The translations under genes were made by a program, and so were the position numbers. Below the pieces are notes generated by a model, which was not told the origin of the DNA, searched no databases, and saw only the letters and a program-made list of their open reading frames with translations. This document shows positions 7,049 through 14,900 of a stretch of 16,949 bases of DNA, piece by piece. Each line of letters opens with the position of its first letter. The first letter of the stretch is position 1. This stretch comes from Chlamydiales bacterium (GTDB taxonomy: Bacteria; Chlamydiota; Chlamydiia; Chlamydiales; JAACFD01): NCBI GenBank assembly GCA_009937555.1, contig JAACFD010000015.1:1-16949 (forward strand), read 5' to 3'.

Positions 7049-7594
7049 ATGACTATAAAGAACTTTTTTCTAAGCATACTCCTCAGCTTTTCTCTTATAA
7101 CTCCCCACTGCGCCTTCCCTAAAAAAGACTTTACAAAAGCTGGTGATATCCTACAGGTAGCTATTCCTGTAACAGGCGCTGCTATGACAGCATATAACCA
7201 AGACTTAGATGGTCTTTGGCAGCTAAGCAGAACAATGGTTATTAACCAAGTAACTGTCGAGCTAATGAAAAGAGGGATCAATGAAGAAAGGCCCAATGCT
7301 GGCAAGCACTCTTTTCCCTCTGGTCATACAGCCGCTTCATTTGCGGGAGCAACTTTTATCCACAAACGCTATGGTATTGAGTATGGATTACCAGCTTATC
7401 TTTTAGCTGGTGTTGTGGGCGCTTCACGTCTAGATAGTAAAGCACATTGGCCACAAGATGTTGCCTTTGGAGCCTTCTTAGGTTTTCTAATAGGTCATTT
7501 TTCTACTAGTGCCTTTGATAAAAATGAGTCTGTCACAGTTTCTCCTATTGTAGGAGCTAAAGTGGCTGGACTAAACTTTGATGTAGAATTTTAA
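7049..7594 (+). CDS. PAP2-superfamily (type 2 phosphatidic acid phosphatase) membrane phosphatase
   Basis: A 181-residue phosphatase with the complete PAP2 catalytic triad of motifs: Lys74-x6-Arg81-Pro82, Pro90-Ser-Gly-His93, and Ser126-Arg127-x5-His133-x3-Asp137. His93 and His133 are the expected nucleophile and acid/base. A signal-like segment (residues 4-22, ending LITPHCAFP) points to membrane or periplasmic location; the Cys21 context does not fit a lipobox. Helices are likely at 98-104, 112-126 and 138-152. Relatives dephosphorylate undecaprenyl diphosphate, lipid A or phosphatidic acid, so the exact substrate is open. After the catalytic core a 25-residue tail ends in LNFDVEF, resembling a beta-strand with terminal Phe. 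Only 25 bases separate it from the sugar-nucleotide dehydrogenase, so co-transcription in envelope-glycan synthesis is likely. No clear ribosome-binding site is visible. Confidence 0.88.
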   Translation: MTIKNFFLSILLSFSLITPHCAFPKKDFTKAGDILQVAIPVTGAAMTAYNQDLDGLWQLSRTMVINQVTVELMKRGINEERPNAGKHSFPSGHTAASFAGATFIHKRYGIEYGLPAYLLAGVVGASRLDSKAHWPQDVAFGAFLGFLIGHFSTSAFDKNESVTVSPIVGAKVAGLNFDVEF

Positions 7595-7619
7595 GTATTA
7601 AAATAAGCGAGGTAATTTA

Positions 7620-8987
7620 ATGGACATTTTAGTTGTTGGTACAGGATATGTAGGACTGGTTACAGGTACATGCTTTGCCGAAATGGGACATAATGTTACC
7701 TGCTTAGATATCAATGAAGATAAGATTGAAAAACTTAAAAAGGGAATTATCCCTATCTTTGAGCCTGGCTTAGAGGAAATCATTAAAAGAAACGTAAAAG
7801 CTAATAGACTATCGTTTACCACAAGCTATGAAGAATCAGTCAATAAAAATTCTGTCGTATTTTTTGCTGTTCATACCCCTCCACAAGAAGATGGTTCCTC
7901 CGACCTTTCCCACTTACTTTCTGCTGCTGAAAGAGTTGCCTCTCACCTAGATTCCTACACCGTCTTAGTAAATAAATCAACTGTCCCCTGTGGGTCTGCT
8001 GAAAAGCTACGTTTTGCTGTTCAACAAGTATTAGATAAAAGAAGAGTCGACTTTGACTTCTCAGTAGTTTCTAACCCTGAGTTCTTAAAAGAGGGAGATG
8101 CGGTAAATGACTTTATGAAGCCAGACCGTATAGTTATTGGAGTAGATAGCAAACAGTCAGAACAAGTGATGAGAGAAATCTACGCACCATTCTCTTTTAA
8201 CCATGAGAAAATGGTAATTATGGATATCCCTTCAGCTGAAATGACTAAATACGCAGCTAATGCCATGTTAGCCACTCGTATTTCTTTTATGAATGAACTA
8301 TCTCATATCTGTGAAGAGCTAGGTGCTGATATTGGGCAAGTAAGAGCTGGCATTGGCTCAGACAATCGCATTGGCTATAGCTTTTTATACGCAGGTACTG
8401 GCTATGGTGGCTCTTGCTTCCCAAAAGACATTAAAGCCTTAAGTTCAACAGCTAAGTCCCTTAACCTTCCCTGCGATATCGTCAATGCTATTGAAAGAGT
8501 TAATGAAAGACAAAAGCACACTTTAATTAATAAATTAGAGAATTATTTTGCTGACAAGGGTTCTTTGAAAGGGAAAGTTATTGCTATATGGGGCCTTGCC
8601 TTTAAACCAAATACTGATGATATTAGAGAAGCCCCTAGCTTAACCATCATTGATCATCTACAAAAAGCTGGAGCTGAAATACGCCTATACGACCCTATAG
8701 CTATGGATAATGTCAAAGCGCAGCTAGATAACCATAATCAACTGACTTTTTGTGAGAGTGGCTTAGAAACTTCAACTGGAGCTGACGCTACCCTACTAGT
8801 GACAGAGTGGAAACAGTTTCGTTCTATTAAGATGACAGAACTCAAAAAAGTCATGAAAGGTCATGCATTTTTTGATGGAAGAAACCAGTATGATCCACAA
8901 AAAATGCAAGAAGCAGGCTTTGATTACTTTAGTATAGGTAGGAAGGCACTCTTTGCATCCAAGTCAAATGAAGCTGCACTAGTATAA
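7620..8987 (+). CDS. ugd: UDP-glucose 6-dehydrogenase
   Basis: A cytoplasmic enzyme oxidising UDP-glucose to UDP-glucuronate with two NAD+, supplying uronic-acid or pentose precursors for surface glycans. At 455 residues it is of normal length. The N-terminal Rossmann fold has Gly7-Thr-Gly-Tyr-Val-Gly12. The NKSTVPCG segment carries Thr121, and NPEFLKEGDAV (from 152) is the family signature. The catalytic cysteine is Cys266 in GGSCFPKD, with Lys269. The C-terminal UDP-binding domain has GLAFKPNTDDIREAPS and the late segment FFDGRNQY. GAGGT at 7609-7613 is a good ribosome-binding site six bases before the ATG. GDP-mannose dehydrogenase is the nearest alternative; the motifs favour UDP-glucose. 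It sits between a PAP2 phosphatase and a prenyl diphosphate synthase. Confidence 0.95.
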   Translation: MDILVVGTGYVGLVTGTCFAEMGHNVTCLDINEDKIEKLKKGIIPIFEPGLEEIIKRNVKANRLSFTTSYEESVNKNSVVFFAVHTPPQEDGSSDLSHLLSAAERVASHLDSYTVLVNKSTVPCGSAEKLRFAVQQVLDKRRVDFDFSVVSNPEFLKEGDAVNDFMKPDRIVIGVDSKQSEQVMREIYAPFSFNHEKMVIMDIPSAEMTKYAANAMLATRISFMNELSHICEELGADIGQVRAGIGSDNRIGYSFLYAGTGYGGSCFPKDIKALSSTAKSLNLPCDIVNAIERVNERQKHTLINKLENYFADKGSLKGKVIAIWGLAFKPNTDDIREAPSLTIIDHLQKAGAEIRLYDPIAMDNVKAQLDNHNQLTFCESGLETSTGADATLLVTEWKQFRSIKMTELKKVMKGHAFFDGRNQYDPQKMQEAGFDYFSIGRKALFASKSNEAALV

Positions 8988-9054
8988 AAATATAAGAGAC
9001 ATTTAAAGCTAAAAAGCATAAGATTTCTTGGAAAAACTAACTGCTGATAGAAAG

Positions 9055-9963
9055 ATGCTCACACAGACTTCTTTACCAAATCAAGCCTTTCAAGAGTATG
9101 CGGCTAAAAAGCTCCCTTGTATAGAGAGTGCTTTAGATAAACTAATCGATGCTAATAGCAAGGTTTTATACTCAAGCCTTTTTAAAGCTGCCCGTTACTC
9201 TTTACTTGCCCCTGGAAAACGCCTTCGTCCCCTCTTGGTCTTAGCAACAGTACGAGCCCTTGGTGGTAATGAAAATGAAGCTGTTATTCCTGCCTCAACC
9301 CTAGAGATGGTCCATACCTACTCCCTAATTCACGATGACCTACCTTCTATGGATAATGATGACCTTCGACGAGGAAGGCCAACGCTCCATAAAGTCTTCC
9401 CTGAGGGCCATAGCATACTAGCAGGAGATTTCCTACTTACCTATGCTTTTGAAGTTCTTAGTAATAAATCTTCTCTTCAGGCTGAAAAATCCTTAAAACT
9501 TATCAATACCTTAGCCAAGTATGCCGGCTCCTCTGGCTTAATAGGAGGTCAAATTATTGACCTTGAATCAAGTTCAAGAGATGATATTACCCAGGCTATT
9601 CTTGAAGAGATGGACCAAGGTAAGACCTCTTCTTTATTTTCCTGCTGCCTAAGCTTTGCAGCTATTTTAAGTAACCGTGAAGACTTAATTCCCACTTTAG
9701 ACCAGCTAGGAAAAAATTTAGGACTGATTTTCCAGATTATAGATGATCTTCTAGAAATTGAATCTACAGAGGATGCTATTGGTAAGTCTACCCATTCAGA
9801 TAGCAATAACCATAAAGCTACCTACCCTTCAATTTTAGGTTTAGAGCAGACTAAATCTATCTTAGACCACTACCTAAAAGAATCTCTTGAAATGATCAAG
9901 TCAATAGAGGATCACGAATTACTAAGTAGTTTCTTATTTCTTATCACTAATAGAAAATCATAA
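9055..9963 (+). CDS. ispA: polyprenyl (farnesyl/geranylgeranyl-type) diphosphate synthase
   Basis: A cytoplasmic trans-prenyltransferase condensing isopentenyl diphosphate with allylic diphosphates to give C15-C20 precursors for undecaprenyl phosphate and quinones. It has GKRLRPLLVLA for substrate binding and a first aspartate motif Asp94-Asp95-LPSM-Asp100 with the two-residue insertion of bacterial FPP synthases. GGQIIDLES, the second aspartate region and HKATYPSILGLEQ follow. The YSLIHDD context is like E. coli IspA. The second motif reads Asp230-Asp231-Leu-Leu-Glu234, with Glu for the usual final Asp. ATG 9055 is chosen because it gives an N-terminus like IspA; an in-frame TTG at 9028 would add nine residues and neither start has a strong ribosome-binding site. 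It lies 67 bases after ugd. Chain length is not certain. Confidence 0.9.
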   Translation: MLTQTSLPNQAFQEYAAKKLPCIESALDKLIDANSKVLYSSLFKAARYSLLAPGKRLRPLLVLATVRALGGNENEAVIPASTLEMVHTYSLIHDDLPSMDNDDLRRGRPTLHKVFPEGHSILAGDFLLTYAFEVLSNKSSLQAEKSLKLINTLAKYAGSSGLIGGQIIDLESSSRDDITQAILEEMDQGKTSSLFSCCLSFAAILSNREDLIPTLDQLGKNLGLIFQIIDDLLEIESTEDAIGKSTHSDSNNHKATYPSILGLEQTKSILDHYLKESLEMIKSIEDHELLSSFLFLITNRKS

Positions 9964-9970
9964 ACTACTC

Positions 9971-9999
9971 TTCACAAAAAAACTATATTTTCACATAGT
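9971..9999 (+). promoter_or_regulatory. possible promoter for the 642-residue gene
   Basis: TTCACA at 9971-9976 (five of six -35 bases), a 17-base spacer and CATAGT at 9994-9999 (four of six -10 bases). Transcription would begin near 10006, about 22 bases before the ATG. Plausible but not strong; co-transcription with ispA is also possible. Confidence 0.35.
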
Positions 10000-10027
10000 G
10001 TAGCCATAATGAAGCAGGGAGAATACC

Positions 10028-11956
10028 ATGCCCATAAAAATAGCTACAACACACCCATTAAATCTTTATAGAACTCTTCACACTAGATTAAATCTATCAA
10101 AAAATCAGCAGCTAGCTTCAGCTTTACCATCATTACTTGCTTCTTTTGCTTTAATTATTACAGCTTCTTGTAGCTACTGTTTTTACCGAAGGTTTTTTGA
10201 AAAACATAAAGTGATAGCTGCTGCCCCTTCTTTTATTACTATTGACACTTCCTTAAGTTCTAAGCCCTACAGCAGCTTTATAAGGGTATTAGCTGAAAGG
10301 GAGTGTTTTCCGATTTCAACTAATTCTTTCAAAGCATTTATCGCTACTATTCAAGCTAGGGAGTGTAAAAAGGGATATTTAGCTCTAGTGAAAAGCGAAA
10401 ATCATCAGTTTTTTGAGGAAGTCCCTTACACCAGCCTCCTCATGAAAGAGGCTTTCGCTTCTGGAAAAACACCTCTTGACCCACAAACCCGAAATCCTAT
10501 TAAGGCTATTTCAGTTATAGAAGTAAATTTTGAGTCGGGAAATGCAGTTCTTTCAGTCTGTAGAGAAGTGACTTGTGATTCTCAAAGTATACACCAGCTA
10601 TTACCCTATCTAATTCATGAAACAAAGGAAGAAAGTAACTCCTCTAGTAGCTCTTTAGAGTGCATTATTTACTTAGGATGCTTAGCAATTGAAAACACTC
10701 CTTCAATAGTTGTAAACCTAATTGATCAAATTGAGTCTTTAGGATTATCTACTAAACTAAAACAGCGGTTTTATAATGAAGTTGTAGAAATATGCGATGA
10801 TAGAGAATCTCCAGAAGAAAATATATTAATGCTAAATACTATCGCTAGTAAGTACCCTGAAAACCATCAGGTCTTTTTTATGCTTTCTCGAGAATATCTT
10901 TCCCTTTCCCCTCCAAATACAAAGCTGTCTATTGAAAGCGCTCGTAATGCTATTAGAATTTGTAAAAGCACACCTTCTCCTCCAACAAATTTTAGCTATT
11001 ATTTTCAGCTATCAAGGGCTTTAATCTCTTCACAGAACATAGAATCTTTAAACGAAGCTCAACGAATCTTGTCTGTTTTTATCAACTCATCAATAGCACT
11101 TGAAAGACAAGAAGCTCTATACCTTACCGCTAGAGCACTTATTCATCCTCCTCAAGAAGAGGACAAGGTAAAGCAAGGAATTGCCATCTTAACAGATTTG
11201 AAATACTCCCTCCCTAAAGGCATAGACCCCTCACTTCACTATAGCTGTAACCTATTACTTCTTAAGGCCTATCTAAGATTTCCAACAAGTGAAACGCTAG
11301 CTGAATATAGGCACCTTTTCAATGAGGAGGTTTGTATTGACCATTCATTTAGTCAAGCTGTTGTAGAGATTTCTATTAGGTACTGGCTTGTAGTTGCAAA
11401 ACAGTTTTCTAGAAATAGGCAAGAAGCTTGCTTAGCTATCATGGAAGTAAAGCAAAAACTTAACTTGTATAAACTCTTATCTCATAATCACGAACTGAAA
11501 CCAACAGTGCAGCAGTTAGAACAATCTTACTTTAGTTTGATGAATGTAATAGTGAGAAGCTTTCTAGACGAATGCCTAGAAAAAGCTGGGGAGCAAAATA
11601 CAGTAGAGCTTCTTGATCAAGCCATTACCCCTTTAGAGTCGGTCCAGAATTTAGATAACTGGGATATTACTAAAGCCTTAATAAAACTATACCTAAAAAA
11701 GGCTGATCTCATCACTAATGTGGGTGATTCTATTGACACGATTAACAAAGCTTCTGCTCTCTTATCGTCATATATTCTTATTTTAGGTTTTGATCACGAA
11801 GACCTTATAGAAACTCAGGATCTTTTTCATAAAGAATCTAGAAGAATTAATATGAGACATATTGAATCGCTAAGAGATCACCCTCTAAGCAAACCCGAAG
11901 AGAGGGAATGCTTTTTAGATATTAACAGCTTTAGCTCTTCAGAAGATGAAGCGTAA
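10028..11956 (+). CDS. membrane-anchored helical-repeat protein of unknown function
   Basis: A 642-residue protein I do not recognise. A basic N-terminus (residues 1-27) is followed by one hydrophobic segment at about 30-52, rich in Ala, Leu and Ser, then a basic stop (YRRFFEKHK). This suggests a single inner-membrane anchor with a large soluble part. Residues about 60-190 are mixed alpha/beta, followed by a serine run near 205-210. From about 245 to 620 the sequence is helical, with short amphipathic pairs such as VFFMLSREYLSLSP and YYFQLSRALISS, resembling degenerate TPR or Sel1 repeats. No catalytic motif is visible. It ends in an acidic FSSSEDEA. AGGGAG at 10016-10021 is a strong ribosome-binding site. 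It ends 14 bases from the stop of the giant minus-strand gene. Scaffold or secreted host-interaction roles are possible but unsupported. Confidence 0.8.
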   Translation: MPIKIATTHPLNLYRTLHTRLNLSKNQQLASALPSLLASFALIITASCSYCFYRRFFEKHKVIAAAPSFITIDTSLSSKPYSSFIRVLAERECFPISTNSFKAFIATIQARECKKGYLALVKSENHQFFEEVPYTSLLMKEAFASGKTPLDPQTRNPIKAISVIEVNFESGNAVLSVCREVTCDSQSIHQLLPYLIHETKEESNSSSSSLECIIYLGCLAIENTPSIVVNLIDQIESLGLSTKLKQRFYNEVVEICDDRESPEENILMLNTIASKYPENHQVFFMLSREYLSLSPPNTKLSIESARNAIRICKSTPSPPTNFSYYFQLSRALISSQNIESLNEAQRILSVFINSSIALERQEALYLTARALIHPPQEEDKVKQGIAILTDLKYSLPKGIDPSLHYSCNLLLLKAYLRFPTSETLAEYRHLFNEEVCIDHSFSQAVVEISIRYWLVVAKQFSRNRQEACLAIMEVKQKLNLYKLLSHNHELKPTVQQLEQSYFSLMNVIVRSFLDECLEKAGEQNTVELLDQAITPLESVQNLDNWDITKALIKLYLKKADLITNVGDSIDTINKASALLSSYILILGFDHEDLIETQDLFHKESRRINMRHIESLRDHPLSKPEERECFLDINSFSSSEDEA

Positions 11957-11970
11957 TATCAGATGTTTTT

Positions 11971-14900
11971 TTACTCGCTATTAGTATTTTTTTCATCTTT
12001 ATCACCACTTTTCTTAAGCAGCTTATTGTCTTCGCCTTCGTCATCATCTTCATCATCACCAGACTGACCCTGCTCAGCAGAAGCTGACTCTTGAGTAGAA
12101 CTGCTAGTGCTACTCTCTAGCTCTGACTCACTGCTTTTTTCTGATTCTAAATCAACTTCTTCAATAATATCTTTTCTCTCTTCATCTTGGTCTTCACTCT
12201 CAGACTGTACACCTGAGCTTTCTGTTGAAGATTGTGTTGAGCTTTCCTGCTGACTAGTTCCTGTTGAAGTATCACTATCGCCAGCTTGTGATGAGGTATT
12301 TGACTCAGCACTACTACTTTCTGTTGTCGATGCTCCTTTACTTGCTCCATCTGCTGCTGGAACTTCTGAAGCTCCTTCTAGACCACCTGTATCTGTTGAG
12401 AAGTCTGCCCCGGAGTTTTCAACAGAATCTTTTTTCTCTAGCTCTGAACTCTCTATAACATCCTTACGATCCTCATCTTGCTCTTGGAAGCCAGAATCAT
12501 CATTGAAGAACATGTCGCTACCACCATCATTTGGAGCTGCCTCGTCCATAAACAGATCATCTTCCATACCGTTTATGCCACTATCAACATCTTCAATAAT
12601 ATCCTGTCTTTCTTCATCTTGATCCTGGAACTCTCCAGACCCAGACATTACAGAACCTCTAGCTTCATCCATAGTAAAACCAAACTCTTCAAAGTCTGAA
12701 TATTCTAAAACATCTAAATCAAGTTCTGCGGCAGTTGATTCATAAGAACCTTCATCTGCGCCTGCAGAGGATGATCCTAGAGATATCCCAAGCTCAGAAG
12801 CTGTTACAATTGAAACTGCAGCACTTGCTGCTGGATTAGTACTTGCTGAAGCAACGCCGCTCGCTTTACTTACAGTTTCGCTGATAGCTTCATTAATTTC
12901 TTGGTCACCATTACTTTGGAATAAATCCCCTTCAAATAAGAACTCTGCTGTTCCTAAGTTAAGCTGACCTCTAAGCTCGATATTTTCAGCGCCAATAAAT
13001 AGTTCATATGGTCCTAACATCTCTAGGTTGCTACCTGGTGTTAAACTAAACAGATCAGTCTGGAAGTCCGCATTTCCATTAAGAGATAAGTCAGCATCCA
13101 CTAAGATATCCTTACCAGCACGAGCTTTTAGATTCGCATCAATATAAGATGGTTCTCCTACAAATAAGATTCTACCATCTTTTGGATCTGTCTCTAAAGC
13201 TAGACTCTCAGGACCTGAGAAATATAGAGCTTCAATGATTAAAGTTCCTGTTGAATCATGTCCTAAAGCTACTTCTTTATTAGTCTTTAGTCTTGTAACT
13301 TCATCATTATCTAAGTGATATTTTGAGCTTAAATCACCGTAATCATTTAAGTACTCATTTAAATCGGCTTCCTTATCACCAACATGCATGATATCGCTGT
13401 TAGAAGAATATAGCCTAATATTTCCATCACCAGTTATTAAACTACCTTTAAGATCTATTTCAGCAGACTTTACTTCTACGTTTTCATTATTAGTCTCAAT
13501 AAACTTCGTTTGATTGATAGTAAACTTACCAATCGCATCGTCGTTGCTATCTGCATCAGCAAATACAGATCCATCAGCAATAATGTTAGCTGCTAGAGTA
13601 ATATCTTTATCAGCACTTAAGACCAGATCATTTACATAACTATCATTACCATTAAACTTAATAGATGCTCTTGGTGCTTTTGCTTCCATTTTGATTTGCT
13701 TTGAAATATTACTCATATCAAAGCCTTGGATTTCAAAAGATCCACCGCTAACATCTAAGTTTTTAGCAATTAATCTAGAGAACTCTCCTTCATCTAACTT
13801 ATATGCACCGCTGTTATTATTACCTATAGAAATGTCTCTCATCTGAGAAGCTTCTAGAGTAATCTTATCTTTAGCTCTCATAGTTCCTTCAGATACAATA
13901 TCTGTAGAGATAGCTGTTAAGTTACCTTCCATAGATCTGATGATGGTAGTCTCACCTAAGACCTTAAGCTGTCCGTGTGAAGATAGATCTGCATCTGCAT
14001 TAATACTAATATCTTTAGTCGCTGTCATGTTTTTATCAATCGTAATGCCTTTATTAGCTTCTAATACAGCCTCACCATTCACTTTTAAGCTGTCTGTAAT
14101 GCTAATTTCTTCACCTGCTACTAGGGTAGCTGAACCTTTAAACTCAATAGCTCCTGGAGTATCTTTCCCACCAAGCTGCATATTACCCGTAGACTTGAAA
14201 GTCTTATCTTTAGCAACAATTAGTTTCTCTGCTGTTTCACCATCAATTAAACCGTCTGCATTAGATTCAATGTTAAGATCTCCTGAAGTAGTTTCTAGAT
14301 TTACCTCAACAGCAACTCCATTATCAGCAACTACATCAAGGCTGCTTACTACAAGGTCTTCACCATTAATAGTAACAGACTTTCCATCATTAATTGCTTT
14401 TAGAGTGATATTTTTATCAATTTTTGATGTTGCAGCTTCTGTTAAACTAGTTGCTGTGATATTCCCTGTTGTCTCATCACCAACTACTAAGTTACCTGTC
14501 TTAAGTGAAGATAATTCCGTTGCTGAGATGTGTAATCCCTCTACTGCAGGTTCCCCTTCAACAGCTACTGGCTCTACTCCACCTAGGAATATATCCTCTC
14601 CATCAGATGATCTAAAAGATATTTTAGCTCCTTGTGCAACAACTGGGCCTTCAATTACCACATCGTTAGCACTAATTACAAGGTCTTTTCCACTTGTACT
14701 TACAGCTGAAGCAAAAGTAAGATCACCAGCACCATTACCTTCACTATCTGCTGTTACAGACACTACACCCTTTGAAGCTAATTGCGACTTTACTGTGATG
14801 TCATTTTCAGCATTTAGGTTTAGAGCACCTGAGCCTCGAATACCTTTTCCAACAGCTTCGAGAGTTAGGTCAGTTTTTGCTGTTAGTGTAGTATCAGCTG

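Noticed and set aside
7110..7114. Lipoprotein signal at the PAP2 N-terminus (Cys21)
   Set aside because: The context Thr-Pro-His-Cys lacks the small residue required at -1, so a plain signal or anchor segment is more likely.
9028..9030. TTG as the start of the prenyl synthase
   Set aside because: A rare start with no better ribosome-binding site; ATG 9055 gives an N-terminus closer to IspA. Not excluded.
12036..12060. Trinucleotide run (TCATCATCTTCATCATC) as a phase-variation tract
   Set aside because: It encodes an Asp/Glu run in the acidic tail. Three-base slippage would stay in frame, so it would not switch the gene off.
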